A stretch of 64,000 bases of DNA from Streptomyces sp. CB02959 (GTDB lineage Bacteria > Actinomycetota > Actinomycetes > Streptomycetales > Streptomycetaceae). Made by a program: the position numbers and the translations under genes. The notes beneath the pieces are model-generated. The model did not search any database. It saw nothing but the letters and a program-made list of their open reading frames with translations, and was not told the DNA's origin. The stretch is from positions 124,001-188,000 of the forward strand of contig NZ_NNBP01000012.1 of NCBI RefSeq assembly GCF_002803155.1. Reading direction: 5' to 3'. Every line of letters starts with the position of its first letter. The stretch's first letter is position 1. Positions 1 through 8,325 of this stretch are shown here, one piece after another.

Positions 1-1
1 C

Positions 2-625
2 GTCTCCGAGGTCGCCACCCTCACCCAGGCGATGGGTGCCCGGCACCTCGTCGTCATCCCCTCCTTCTGGCGGGACGACAAGACCGCCGAGATCATCGAG
101 CCGCCCGAGCTGACCGTCGAGCAGTGGAAGCACCTGACCACCGGCATGGAGCGCCTGGGCAAGCGGGTCCGCGACGAGTTCGGGCTGGACATCGTCGTCC
201 ACCCGCACGCCGACACCCACATCGACACCGAGGAGCACGTCGAACGCTTCCTCGACGTCACCGACTCCGACCTGGTCAACCTCTGCCTGGACACCGGCCA
301 CTACGCCTACTGCGGCGGTGACAGCGTCAAGCTGATCCGCACCTACGGCGAACGGATCGGCTACCTCCACCTCAAGCAGGTGGACCCGGACATCCTCAGC
401 GACGTCGTCGCCAAGGGCACTCCGTTCGGCCCGGCCGTCCAACAGGGCGTGATGTGCGAGCCGCCGCTGGGCGTCCCGGCGCTGCCGCCCGTCCTGGAAG
501 CCGCCCAGGAGCTGAACGTCGACCTCTTCGCCATCGTCGAGCAGGACATGTACCCGTGCCCGCCCGACCAGCCGTTCCCGATCGCCCAGCGGACGCGCCG
601 CTTCCTGCGGTCCTGCGGGGCGTGA
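2..625 (+). CDS. IolE-like TIM-barrel sugar isomerase/dehydratase (5' partial)
   Basis: The frame is open from base 2, so the gene starts before the window; at least 207 codons remain. The visible C-terminal part has the layout of xylose-isomerase-like TIM-barrel enzymes of the inosose dehydratase (IolE) kind: a metal-site strand with HPHADTHID, then CLDTGHYAY, then LHLKQVDPD, and a terminal VEQDMYP, giving the usual His/Asp/Glu metal-ligand spread. The family dehydrates or epimerises keto-inositols and sugars in the cytosol. An IolG-like dehydrogenase and an MFS sugar symporter follow on the same strand, which supports a polyol or inositol catabolic locus. The exact substrate cannot be read from the sequence. 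Confidence 0.8.
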   Translation, partial: VSEVATLTQAMGARHLVVIPSFWRDDKTAEIIEPPELTVEQWKHLTTGMERLGKRVRDEFGLDIVVHPHADTHIDTEEHVERFLDVTDSDLVNLCLDTGHYAYCGGDSVKLIRTYGERIGYLHLKQVDPDILSDVVAKGTPFGPAVQQGVMCEPPLGVPALPPVLEAAQELNVDLFAIVEQDMYPCPPDQPFPIAQRTRRFLRSCGA

Positions 626-779
626 GTGATTCTCGGTGCGTGGGCGGCGTGCGGGCCTGCGCGCGGAGGAACGGCTTGCGCCGGGGACGGCGCACGTCAG
701 GGACGGCGTACGCCAGCTACTGCGCGCGCAAGGGACAGCGCGCGTCGACGACAGCGAGACGAAGGACTTGAGGGACGAC

Positions 780-1898
780 ATGGGCGAGACGGGCGCGATG
801 GGAGAGATGCGCGAGATGAGCGAGGCGGGCGTGGCGGGATCGAAGGAATCGAACGGATCGAGTGAGCCGATGGGGACTCAGGGGACGCGGGGGACGCTGG
901 GCGTTGCGGTCATCGGGACCGGGCGCATGGGGGCCGACCACGTGCGGCGCATCAATGACGTGATCAGCGGGGCCAGGGTGGCGGCGGTGGCCGACATCGA
1001 CGCCGACCGGGCGGAGCGGTTCGCCAAGGGCATCGAGGGCGCCACCGCCTACACCGATCCGGCCGCCGCCATGGACGACCCCGGAGTGGACGCCGTACTG
1101 ATCGCCTCGCCGGGCCCGGCCCATGAGGCGGCACTGCTCGACGCCTTCGCCCGCGACCTGCCGGTGCTGTGCGAAAAGCCGCTGACCCCGGACGCCGCCT
1201 CCGCGCTGCGGATCCTGGAAGCCGAACAGAAGCTCGGCCACCGCCGCGTCCAGGTGGGCTTCATGCGCCGCTACGACGCCGGCTACCGCTCCCTCAAGTC
1301 CCTGCTCGACGAGGGGACTTACGGCCGACCGCTGATGCTGCACAACAAGCACCGCAACGCCGACACCCCGCCCGGCTTCACCAACGCGATGATGATCAAC
1401 GACTCGGTGGTGCACGAGATCGACGTGACCCGCTGGCTGCTCGGCGAGGAGATCACGGCCGTACGGGTCCTGCGGCCGGCACCGACCGGCAACGCGCCGA
1501 AGGGGCTGAGCGACCCGCAGCTGATCCTGTTCGAGACGGCGGGCGGCCAGGTCGTGGACACCGAACTCTTCGTCAACTGCGGCTTCGGCTACCAGGTCGG
1601 CTGCGAGGCGGTCTGCGAGGGCGGCACCGCCCGGATCGGCGACGACCACGGGCTGTTCGTCAACACCGCCGGCCGCTGGGGCGGCACCATCCCCCCCGGC
1701 TTCGTGGAACGTTTCGAGGACGCGTACGACCGGCAGGTGCAGCGCTGGGTGGACGCCACCCGGCGCGGCGAGGTCGAGGGCCCCAGCTGCTGGGACGGCT
1801 ATGCGGCGGCCGCGGTGTGCGAGGCGGGCGTCCTGGCACAGGCCACCGGGGAGCGGGTCGCGGTCGAGTTGATCGAGCGGCCGGCTCTCTATCGGTGA
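780..1898 (+). CDS. Gfo/Idh/MocA family NAD(P)-dependent dehydrogenase, inositol 2-dehydrogenase-like
   Basis: The product has 372 residues. The N-terminal Rossmann loop GTGRMG is at about 46-51, the family EKP motif (K133) follows, and the catalytic pair is D208 and H212 in NDSVVHEID. These residues oxidise a secondary hydroxyl of an inositol or sugar with NAD(P). The start at 780 was chosen for the upstream GAGGGACGAC; a start at 870 would remove a low-complexity Met/Gly/Glu-rich leader and leave a normal-length 342-residue enzyme, so the true start is uncertain. The gene follows the IolE-like gene by about 150 bases and precedes the sugar symporter, as in myo-inositol loci. The substrate is inferred from context only. 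Confidence 0.85.
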   Translation: MGETGAMGEMREMSEAGVAGSKESNGSSEPMGTQGTRGTLGVAVIGTGRMGADHVRRINDVISGARVAAVADIDADRAERFAKGIEGATAYTDPAAAMDDPGVDAVLIASPGPAHEAALLDAFARDLPVLCEKPLTPDAASALRILEAEQKLGHRRVQVGFMRRYDAGYRSLKSLLDEGTYGRPLMLHNKHRNADTPPGFTNAMMINDSVVHEIDVTRWLLGEEITAVRVLRPAPTGNAPKGLSDPQLILFETAGGQVVDTELFVNCGFGYQVGCEAVCEGGTARIGDDHGLFVNTAGRWGGTIPPGFVERFEDAYDRQVQRWVDATRRGEVEGPSCWDGYAAAAVCEAGVLAQATGERVAVELIERPALYR

Positions 1899-1903
1899 AC
1901 CGG

Positions 1904-1926
1904 CGATTCGGCGAATTACCGAATCG
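1904..1926. terminator. Small AT-richer hairpin after the dehydrogenase gene
   Basis: CGATTCGG (1904-1911) and CCGAATCG (1919-1926) form an 8-bp perfect stem with a 7-base loop, six bases after the stop codon. It is the AT-richest stretch nearby and has no T-tract. It may be a weak terminator or an mRNA 3'-end stabiliser. Confidence 0.4.
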
Positions 1927-2159
1927 GCGAACGAATTAATCAACGAACAGGCGAACAGGCGAACTGCTGAAGAGTCGCAGTTGAACGTTGCCTGCGGCTG
2001 GTGAGCGTCGTCCGACCGGCCTTGGGTCGTGGTCGTTTCTCATGCCCACGGGCCGGTCCCGCTTGCACCAGGTCAGCAAATCCGTGAGTCGTCGGCCCTT
2101 TGCGTCTTTGCGCTGTCGACCCGACCCCATGAGAGATCACACCACCGAAAGGCCGCACC

Positions 2160-2285
2160 ATGTGTACCGCGCACGGTCCCCGCATGCCCTACGGGCCAGC
2201 GATTTCAGGAACGACTCCCGAGCCGCCGGTGGTGGGCGCGGCCCTCGGATTGCCGGCGCCCGGCGCCACGGCGAACGGGAGTTGA
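2160..2285 (+). CDS. Small ORF (41 codons) directly upstream of the sugar symporter
   Basis: An ATG ORF with AAAGG upstream ends two bases before the symporter ATG, a spacing typical of translational coupling. The predicted peptide begins MCTAHGPRMPYGP and is rich in Gly, Pro and Ala, with no membrane segment. About four fifths of its third codon positions are G or C, somewhat below neighbouring genes. It could be a leader peptide, a small protein or a chance ORF. I do not recognise a family. It is one of only two elements noted in the 389-base interval 1899-2287. Confidence 0.35.
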   Translation: MCTAHGPRMPYGPAISGTTPEPPVVGAALGLPAPGATANGS

Positions 2286-2287
2286 CG

Positions 2288-3814
2288 ATGGCAGCTCCGA
2301 CCAGTCGGTCCAGTCGGTCCGCGTCCCCCGGTGAGCGCAACCCCGACCACGGCGACAGCCACGGCCAGGAGCGGAAGCCGGACCGGGAGCCGGAGCAGGG
2401 GCAGGCCGACGGCCGCCCCGAGGCCCCGCCCCGGAGCCTAACCGCCAAGCGCTTCATCGTGGCCATCGCCGCCATCGCCGCGCTCGGCGGTGCCCTGTTC
2501 GGCTACGACACGGGAGTGGTCTCGGGCGCGCTCCCCTTCATGGAGGGGCACTTCGGCCTCACCTCCCTCAGTGAGGGCGTCATCACCAGCGCGCTGCTGA
2601 TCGGCGCGGCCTTCGGCTCGCTGGCCGGCGGGCGGATGGCCGACGCACTGGGACGGCGCAACTCGCTGTTGTGGGCGGGTGCGGTGTTCATCGGCGGGGC
2701 GGTGGCGGTCGCGCTGGCGCCGACCGTGGCGTTCATGATCGTCGCGCGCTTCGTACTGGGCCTCGCCGTGGGCAGCGCCTCCGTCATCACCCCGCTCTAC
2801 CTCTCCGAGATCGCGCCCTCGCACATCCGCGGCCGGCTGGTCTCGTTCAACTCCCTGATGATCGTCAGCGGTCAGCTGCTGGCGTACCTCGTCAACGCCG
2901 TACTGGCCCACTGGGAGGCGTGGCGCTGGATGCTGGGACTGGCCGCGCTGCCCGCGGTGGCGCTGTTCCTCGGCGTCCTCTTCCTGCCCGACACCCCGCG
3001 CTGGTACATCAGCCGGGGGCGGCCGGACGAGGCTGCCGCGGTGCTGCGCCGTACGCTGGCCGCCGCCGACGTCCCGGACGAGCTCGCCCGCATCCAGCAG
3101 GCCCGCCACCTGGAGGTCGACGCGCAGCGCGGCGCCTGGCAGGAACTGCAACTGCCCTGGGTGCGAAGGCTGCTGCTGGTCGGTATCGGGCTGGCGATCG
3201 TCCAGCAGATCACCGGGGTCAACGCGGTCATCTACTTCGCCCCCAAGATCCTTGCGACGACCGGTCTGGGCACCAATGCGGCGATCACCGCCACCATCGC
3301 GATCGGCGCCATCTCGGTCATCGCCACCGCGATCGGCATGTCCCTGATCGACCGGGTGGGCCGGCGCCCCATGCTCCTCTGGGGACTGTCCGGGATGACG
3401 GTGGCGCTGGCCCTGCTGGGCGCGGCGTTCCACCTGCCGCACTCCACCGGCGTCAGCTATCTGGTCCTCGGCCTGATGGTCCTCTACATGGGCTTCATGC
3501 AGGCGACCCTCAACACCGGTGTCTGGTTGCTGCTCGCCGAAATGTTCCCGCTGAAGGTGCGCGGGCTGGCCATGGGCGCGGCGGTGTTCGTGATGTGGGT
3601 GGTCAACTTCGGGATCGCGCTGGTCTTCCCGTTGCTGCTTGACGCGGTCGGTGCCGGCGTCACGTTCTGGCTGTTCAGCGCGATGTGCATACTCTCGCTG
3701 GTCTTCTGCAAGCGGTACGCGCCGGAGACGAAGGGGCTGGCGCTGGAGGACCTGGAGCAGGAGCTCCGGAAGGCCGCGACCGAGTCCGCCCCGGGGACCG
3801 CCACGGAGGGATGA
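2288..3814 (+). CDS. MFS sugar/polyol:proton symporter
   Basis: The product has 508 residues: about 55 polar residues, then the twelve-helix sugar porter fold. Family signatures are clear: GYDTGVVSGALPF in helix 1 (about residue 70), RMADALGRR after helix 2, PDTPRWYISRGR before the central loop, QQITGVNAVIYFAPKIL in helix 7, DRVGRRP after helix 8, and PETKGLALEDLE at the C-terminus. These are typical of XylE, GalP and IolT transporters of the inner membrane. ATG 2288 was chosen because GGGAG lies just upstream; a longer frame reaches back to 1988 but is not sugar-porter-like. The gene neighbours IolE- and IolG-like enzymes, so inositol or a related polyol is the likely cargo (inference). Confidence 0.9.
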   Translation: MAAPTSRSSRSASPGERNPDHGDSHGQERKPDREPEQGQADGRPEAPPRSLTAKRFIVAIAAIAALGGALFGYDTGVVSGALPFMEGHFGLTSLSEGVITSALLIGAAFGSLAGGRMADALGRRNSLLWAGAVFIGGAVAVALAPTVAFMIVARFVLGLAVGSASVITPLYLSEIAPSHIRGRLVSFNSLMIVSGQLLAYLVNAVLAHWEAWRWMLGLAALPAVALFLGVLFLPDTPRWYISRGRPDEAAAVLRRTLAAADVPDELARIQQARHLEVDAQRGAWQELQLPWVRRLLLVGIGLAIVQQITGVNAVIYFAPKILATTGLGTNAAITATIAIGAISVIATAIGMSLIDRVGRRPMLLWGLSGMTVALALLGAAFHLPHSTGVSYLVLGLMVLYMGFMQATLNTGVWLLLAEMFPLKVRGLAMGAAVFVMWVVNFGIALVFPLLLDAVGAGVTFWLFSAMCILSLVFCKRYAPETKGLALEDLEQELRKAATESAPGTATEG

Positions 3815-3939
3815 ATCGAACGGAACCGGCGGTTCAGCGGACACTTCAGGCCAATCGCCGCGACTCCTGGAACCGCCCGCCGGCTTCCCGTCGTGCAAAC
3901 GAGTGCGCTCACATCCAACGCGTCCAACGGGGGGAAGCA

Positions 3940-4500
3940 ATGGAATCCGTGAAAGCCGACGAGAAGGTCGCCGAAAGGCTCGACGAAGAACTCGGCGGGC
4001 AAGCCGACGGCGCGAGCTTCGAAACCACCGCGGAAGCAATCTCGGGAACGGAAACAGGAACGGGAACGGGAACGGGAACGGGAACGGGAACGGCAGTGGC
4101 CGCGGCGGCGGGATCGGGAGCGGGGACCGCCTGGGGCGTCGGCCGGGCCGTCCGGCGCGCGGGCGTCCTCGCGGCGGCCGCCGGGCTGGTCACCGCCGGG
4201 CTGCTCACCGGCCCGGCAACGGCCGCCGCGACGGCCGGGCGGGACGGCTCCACCCGGTCCGCCACACTGGCCGCCTGCGCGTTCTACGGCGGGAACGCCC
4301 TCACCGTCTACGGCCAGCACGGCGACCGGGTCAAGCAGGTGCAGTGCCTCCTGGCGAACCGTCACTACCTGACCTGGAAGGACGTGACCGGCTCCTTCGG
4401 GGCGAAGACCCGGACCGCGGTGACGAAGCTCCAGACCGAGCACCATCTGCCCGCCAACGGCAAGGTCGACAAGAAGACCTGGCGAGCGCTGTATTCCTAG
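3940..4500 (+). CDS. Membrane-anchored or exported peptidoglycan-binding domain protein
   Basis: The product has 186 residues. It begins with about 30 charged residues, then a Gly-Thr repeat (see 4057-4092), then an Ala/Gly-rich hydrophobic segment at about 70-95 preceded by arginines that looks like a signal or anchor. The C-terminal 70 residues form a PG_binding_1 domain (YGQHGDRVKQVQCLL, GSFGAKTRTAVTKLQ, GKVDKKTWRALYS), which binds peptidoglycan. GGGGGGAAGCA lies directly upstream of ATG 3940 as a strong ribosome site. The cytoplasmic extension before the hydrophobic segment is unusual, so an internal start cannot be excluded. No catalytic domain is present. Confidence 0.75.
   Translation: MESVKADEKVAERLDEELGGQADGASFETTAEAISGTETGTGTGTGTGTGTAVAAAAGSGAGTAWGVGRAVRRAGVLAAAAGLVTAGLLTGPATAAATAGRDGSTRSATLAACAFYGGNALTVYGQHGDRVKQVQCLLANRHYLTWKDVTGSFGAKTRTAVTKLQTEHHLPANGKVDKKTWRALYS
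4057..4092. repeat. GGAACG hexanucleotide tandem repeat (6 exact units)
   Basis: Six exact GGAACG units encode six Gly-Thr pairs inside the peptidoglycan-binding protein; a related GGAACG lies a few bases upstream. Because the unit is six bases, unit gain or loss keeps the frame and only changes linker length. Confidence 0.9.
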
Positions 4501-4526
4501 TCGCAGGGGCGGGCTGTTACGGCGAG

Positions 4527-5031
4527 TCACGCCTGCCGCTCTCCCGGCGAATCCGCCGGTAGGAAGCAGACCACCGCGGCGAGGAGGAACACAGTCGCGC
4601 ATACCCACATAAGGATTCCCGCCTGGTGGGCGAACGACGACGCTGCCGGTGGTCCGGCGATGACGCCGAAGAGGGCCACGCCCATCGCTCCGCCTGCCTG
4701 GCGGGAGGTGTTGCCGGCCCCCGATGCAGCCCCGGGCGAGCCGGGGACAGCGCGCATCCCTGCCGTGACGATCCCCGGCGCGAGGACGCCGATTCCGCCG
4801 CCCCACACGACCAGGGAGCCCAACAGGACCGGGTAGTTCGGGCCGTCGAGGCTCAGCGCCATGCCGAGGAAGCCGACAACGGCGACGAGCAGCCCCGAAG
4901 CGCTGGTTCGCCATGGTCCGAACCTGCTCGTGAGCCGACCCGAAGCCGTACCCAGCAGAGGCATCGGCACCATCGCCGGCAGCATCACCATGCGCAGTCC
5001 ACCCGCCACCGGACCGGCAGGCAACGCGCGA
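4527..5031 (-). pseudogene. Truncated MFS drug-transporter (C-terminal part only)
   Basis: The minus strand encodes about 165 residues matching the last four to five helices of a drug:H+ antiporter-type MFS protein: an RMVMLPAMVPMPLLG helix, a SGRLTSRFGPW loop, then four further hydrophobic helices and a short polar tail. The first two thirds of a normal 450-500-residue transporter are absent. Upstream of about 5031 the reading frame turns into Arg/Trp-rich sequence without transporter character. A plus-strand coding-like fragment (5020-5130) meets it there, which suggests an old deletion or rearrangement junction. It is probably not functional. Confidence 0.6.
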
Positions 5032-5130
5032 GACGGGCTTCGCCACCATCGCACCACCGTCGGCAACGCCCTGACCGGCAGCACCTGGTTCACGATGCCT
5101 GACCTCGGGGCCCTGTTCCGCAATCCCTGA
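5020..5130 (+). pseudogene. C-terminal remnant of an unidentified protein
   Basis: About 36 codons before a TGA have strong Streptomyces codon bias; the peptide includes VGNALTGSTWFTMPDLGALF. No start region exists, because the sequence upstream in this frame is antisense to the transporter remnant. It reads like the 3' end of a gene that lost its front in the same event that truncated the MFS gene. I do not recognise the family. Confidence 0.3.
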
Positions 5131-5293
5131 ATCTGATCCGCGTCGGCCACCCCCGTACACCCGCCCCCGACGCTCGGGGCGTTCGGCGGACTGTCCGGCG
5201 CGTCCCATCGGCGTCACATCCGTCCTTCCCCTGTTACGGCTGTCACCATTGCGCGGGTCTTCCGTCACAGCCTCTCGACAGCCCCTCGCCGAT

Positions 5294-5343
5294 GATCACT
5301 CACCGTCGTTGTCCGGGCACAGGGTGAGCGATCACCCCGCCGT
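5294..5343. promoter_or_regulatory. Inverted repeat upstream of the small HTH gene
   Basis: GATCACTCACC (5294-5304) and GGTGAGCGATC (5333-5343) are inverted copies with one mismatch, about 62 bases before the HTH gene start. It could be a binding site or an mRNA structure. Apart from this, the 5131-5404 interval shows nothing obvious. Confidence 0.3.
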
Positions 5344-5404
5344 ACGCTGCCCCTGCCGGCTCGCCGGGCCGACCCTGTGTGCGGCGCCAAGGAGGTGCGC
5401 AGAG

Positions 5405-5599
5405 ATGACCGACCGAAAGCTCTGGTCGTACAAGGAAATCGCCGCCCACATCCAGGTGCAGCCGGACACCGTGCGCTCCTATCGCAAGCACGGTTTGCTG
5501 CCGGAGCCCGATCTGGTGGAGGCCGGTAAACCGTACTGGTTCGCGGACACCGTCAGAGCCTGGGTGGCGCGGCGCCCGGGCCAACGCGGGCGACAGTGA
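5405..5599 (+). CDS. Small helix-turn-helix DNA-binding protein
   Basis: The product has 64 residues and is almost entirely one winged helix-turn-helix of the MerR/excisionase type: YKEIAAHIQVQPDTVRSYRKHG is followed by a short wing and FADTVRAWVARRPG. Similar short proteins in Streptomyces act as small transcription factors or as excisionase-like accessory factors. A near-perfect ribosome site (AAGGAGGT, 5391-5398) fixes ATG 5405. No integrase, phage gene or attachment site is next to it, so a phage role is not supported. It lies between the degraded MFS region and a LacI gene on the other strand. Confidence 0.7.
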   Translation: MTDRKLWSYKEIAAHIQVQPDTVRSYRKHGLLPEPDLVEAGKPYWFADTVRAWVARRPGQRGRQ

Positions 5600-5718
5600 C
5601 CGCCCGGCACCCGAGCCGTTCGCCTCCCGGCTCCCGACGCCCCTGGTGCGGCGGACCCGGCTGACCGAACGGGACGGCGCTGACGCTGACGCCGAGCCGC
5701 GCCGACACACCCCTTCCG

Positions 5719-6801
5719 TTACGGCGCCGCCCCGGTTCCCTCCGGAGGCGGTGCCGTGGAGCCTCTGATCTCCAGTTCCGGGGTGACGAGTTGGTGGTCG
5801 GCGGGTGCGTCGGGGTGTGCCATCCGGTCCAGCAGGCAGCGGGCGGCTCGGCGGCCGACCTCGTGGCTGGCGTTGTTGACCGAGTTCAGCCAGAGGTGGC
5901 GGATGCGGGCGAGGTAGGTGTTGTCGTAGCCGACGAGGGAGAGGTCGGCGGGCACGTCGAGCCCCAGCTCCCGGGCGGCGGACAGCGCGCCGATGGCGGC
6001 GAGGTCGTTGAACGCGAAGACGGCAGTGGGGCGGTGGCCGCCTCGGGCCGGACCCAGCAACCGCACGGCGGCGCGGTAGCCGCCCTCCTCCGTACCGTCG
6101 CCGCTCTCCACCAGGGCGTGCGCGGCCAGCCCGTGGTCGCGCATCGCGGCCTCGAAACCGCGCCGGCGCAGTTCACCGACCGGCCCCCGGCCGGCGATGT
6201 GGGCGATCCGGCGGTGTCCGAGGCCGATGAGGTGCTCGGTGGCGAGGCGGGCGCCGTGTTCGTCGTCGTTGGCGACGATGTCGGCCCGCGGCAGCCGGGG
6301 TTCGTGGTTGCCCGCGATGACGGTCGGCAACCGCTCGGCGACCTCGGCGAGCCCCGCGGTGTCCGGAAGCGTGCCGACCACGACCAGGCCGTCGACCCGG
6401 AGTTCCTGGAAGGTACGGGCGAACTCCTGGCCGGCCCGCCGGTCCAGGCGGCCATCGGCCATCAACATCCGCAGGCCGTGCGCGTGCAGCAGGGAGTTGA
6501 GGCCGTCCAGGACGTCGACGAACCAGGGGTTGCGCATGTCGTTCAGCAGGACGCCCACGGTGTGCGTGCGGCGGGCGACGAGGCTGCGGGCGGCGGCGTT
6601 GGGCCGGTAGCCCAGCTCGTCGATGGCGGCCAGCACGGCCTGCCGCTTGGCGTCGCTGACCCGGGGCGAGCCCTGGAGGACGAGCGAGACCAGCGATTTG
6701 GAGACGCCGGCACGCTCGGCGACACCGCGGATCGTCGGAGGCCGGTCCGTGCCGGGGGCCGCCGCGGGGGGCTCGCCCGGCGGGGTGTTGGACCGTTCCA
6801 T
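5719..6801 (-). CDS. LacI-family transcriptional regulator
   Basis: The product has 360 residues from ATG 6801, which has AAGGA nine bases upstream; an alternative ATG six codons earlier lacks a ribosome site. The N-terminal LacI helix-turn-helix and hinge (TIRGVAERAGVSKSLVSLVL) is followed by a periplasmic-binding-protein-like sugar-sensing domain, with HTVGVLLNDMRNPWF starting the first lobe and PADLSLVGYDNTYLARI in the second. It is divergent from a Gfo/Idh/MocA dehydrogenase gene. A TTGGACCGTTCCA palindrome lies on its own start and again before that gene, so autoregulation and control of the dehydrogenase are likely. Confidence 0.9.
   Translation of the reverse strand: MERSNTPPGEPPAAAPGTDRPPTIRGVAERAGVSKSLVSLVLQGSPRVSDAKRQAVLAAIDELGYRPNAAARSLVARRTHTVGVLLNDMRNPWFVDVLDGLNSLLHAHGLRMLMADGRLDRRAGQEFARTFQELRVDGLVVVGTLPDTAGLAEVAERLPTVIAGNHEPRLPRADIVANDDEHGARLATEHLIGLGHRRIAHIAGRGPVGELRRRGFEAAMRDHGLAAHALVESGDGTEEGGYRAAVRLLGPARGGHRPTAVFAFNDLAAIGALSAARELGLDVPADLSLVGYDNTYLARIRHLWLNSVNNASHEVGRRAARCLLDRMAHPDAPADHQLVTPELEIRGSTAPPPEGTGAAP
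6788..6801. promoter_or_regulatory. Candidate LacI-type operator over the regulator's start codon
   Basis: TTGGACCGTTCCAT is a near-palindrome with the central CG typical of LacI-family operators. It overlaps the first codons of the LacI gene. Thirteen of its 14 bases recur at 7002-7015. Confidence 0.5.
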
Positions 6802-7001
6802 GAATGGAAATCCTTCCATCGGCGCAGGTCGGCGTCAACGTGCCCACTTACGGCCCGCCATAGGCCACCAACGGACGCCATCACAGGCCATAGCACGCAA
6901 CCCCTTCCTTTCGCCTCCCGCACGCCACAGCACGGGAGTTGACCGTCCGCGGGGATTGACATCCGGACATACGGACATGCAAGGTGCCGAGGACACCGCG
7001 T

Positions 7002-7015
7002 TTGGACCGTTCCAA
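7002..7015. promoter_or_regulatory. Candidate LacI-type operator upstream of the dehydrogenase
   Basis: TTGGACCGTTCCAA (TTGGA arms, central CG) lies 137 bases before the dehydrogenase start, followed by AT-richer ATATTG. It matches the site at the LacI start, marking both as probable targets of that regulator. The 350-base interval 6802-7151 holds these sites; its remainder is a pyrimidine-rich leader. Confidence 0.5.
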
Positions 7016-7151
7016 TATTGCCGGGAACTATCGCCGGCGGCTCGCACCACGCATCGCGCCCACCTCACCCCCCGCGACCTTCCGCTCCCCTTTCCCCCAC
7101 CCTCCTCCCGCCGCCACCCCCTCCACCCCCTCCGCCCCCGAAAGGAACCCC

Positions 7152-8186
7152 ATGAAGATCGGTCTCATCGGTACCGGGCGTATTGGCACGTTCCACGCCG
7201 CGACCCTGCAGAACGTCCCCGGCGTCACCGGCCTCGTGGTCGCCGACGCGGACCCGGCGCGGGCCGCCGCGCTCGCCGACACCCTGGGCGTACGGGCCGC
7301 CGACAGCATCGCGGCGCTGTACGCGGAAGGCGTGGACGGCGTGGTGATCACCGCCGCGACCAGTGCGCACGCCGCGTTGATCCATCAGGCCCTGGACGCC
7401 GGTGTACCGGTGTTCTGCGAGAAGCCGGTGGCGCTGGACGTGCCGGGCACCCGCGCCGTCGTGGAACGCGCCGAGGCCGGCACCGTGCCCGTGCAGATCG
7501 GCTTCCAGCGGCGGTTCGACGCCGGCTACCGGGCGGCACGTGCGGCGCTGCGCTCCGGCGAGCTGGGCTGGCTGCACACCCTGCGGGCCTGCACCAGCGA
7601 CCAGTCACCGCCGCCCGCGGCCTTCATCCCCACCTCCGGCGGGCTGTTCCGGGACTGCAGCATCCACGACTTCGACATCATGCGCTGGCTGACCGGCCGC
7701 GAGGTGGTCTCGGTCTACGCCCAGGGCGCCAACCGCGGCGCGGACTTCTTCGCCGACGGCGACGACGTGGACACCTGCGCCGCACTGCTGCGCTTCGACG
7801 ACGACACCCTGGCCACGGTCACCGCGACCCGCTACAACGGCGCGGGCCACGACGTGCGGCTGGAGGTGTGCGGCTCCGTCGGCGCCCGCTTCGTCGGTCT
7901 GGACGACCGGGCGCCGATGCCGTCGGCCGAGGCCGAGCTGTCCTGGCGGCGGGCGGACGCCCCGTACGCCACGTTCATGGAGCGGTTCCACGACGCGTAC
8001 GTCACCGAGCTGGGGGTCTTCGTCGAGGTGGCCGCGGGCCGTACGCCCAATCCCTGCAACCCCGCCGAGGCGTTGGAGGCGCTGTACGTCGCGGAGGCGT
8101 GCGACCGCTCTCGGCGGACCGGTCGGCCGGTGGCCGTCGCGGACGTCCGGGCGGCCGCGGGCAACGGGGCGGCACCCGGCGCGTGA
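7152..8186 (+). CDS. Inositol 2-dehydrogenase-like Gfo/Idh/MocA oxidoreductase
   Basis: The product has 344 residues. GTGRIG at 7-12 is the dinucleotide loop, the EKP lysine is K91, and the catalytic pair is D168 and H172 in DCSIHDFDIMRW, with the same spacing as in the dehydrogenase at 780-1898. The motif set and length fit IolG-type inositol dehydrogenases, which oxidise myo- or scyllo-inositol to inosose with NAD. AAAGGA sits seven bases before ATG 7152. It is divergent from the LacI regulator, with a matching operator between them. It is a second, diverged member of the family rather than a recent copy. Another polyol substrate is possible. Confidence 0.85.
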   Translation: MKIGLIGTGRIGTFHAATLQNVPGVTGLVVADADPARAAALADTLGVRAADSIAALYAEGVDGVVITAATSAHAALIHQALDAGVPVFCEKPVALDVPGTRAVVERAEAGTVPVQIGFQRRFDAGYRAARAALRSGELGWLHTLRACTSDQSPPPAAFIPTSGGLFRDCSIHDFDIMRWLTGREVVSVYAQGANRGADFFADGDDVDTCAALLRFDDDTLATVTATRYNGAGHDVRLEVCGSVGARFVGLDDRAPMPSAEAELSWRRADAPYATFMERFHDAYVTELGVFVEVAAGRTPNPCNPAEALEALYVAEACDRSRRTGRPVAVADVRAAAGNGAAPGA

Positions 8187-8325
8187 CCGGCGCCCGTCTC
8201 GTGACGGAGCAGTCGGCGGCCGGTCCGGGGGCGGCGTGGGGCATGGTGCCGTCCGCCGTGCCGGTGCCGGCCTCGGCGGCTGCCCGCCGGTGGTCCGTCA
8301 CCGTCGGGCCCGCCGTCCGGCACCG

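Noticed and set aside
5405..5599. Excisionase of a prophage or integrative element
   Set aside because: The fold would fit, but no integrase, tRNA or att-like repeats are near, so only a generic HTH call is made.
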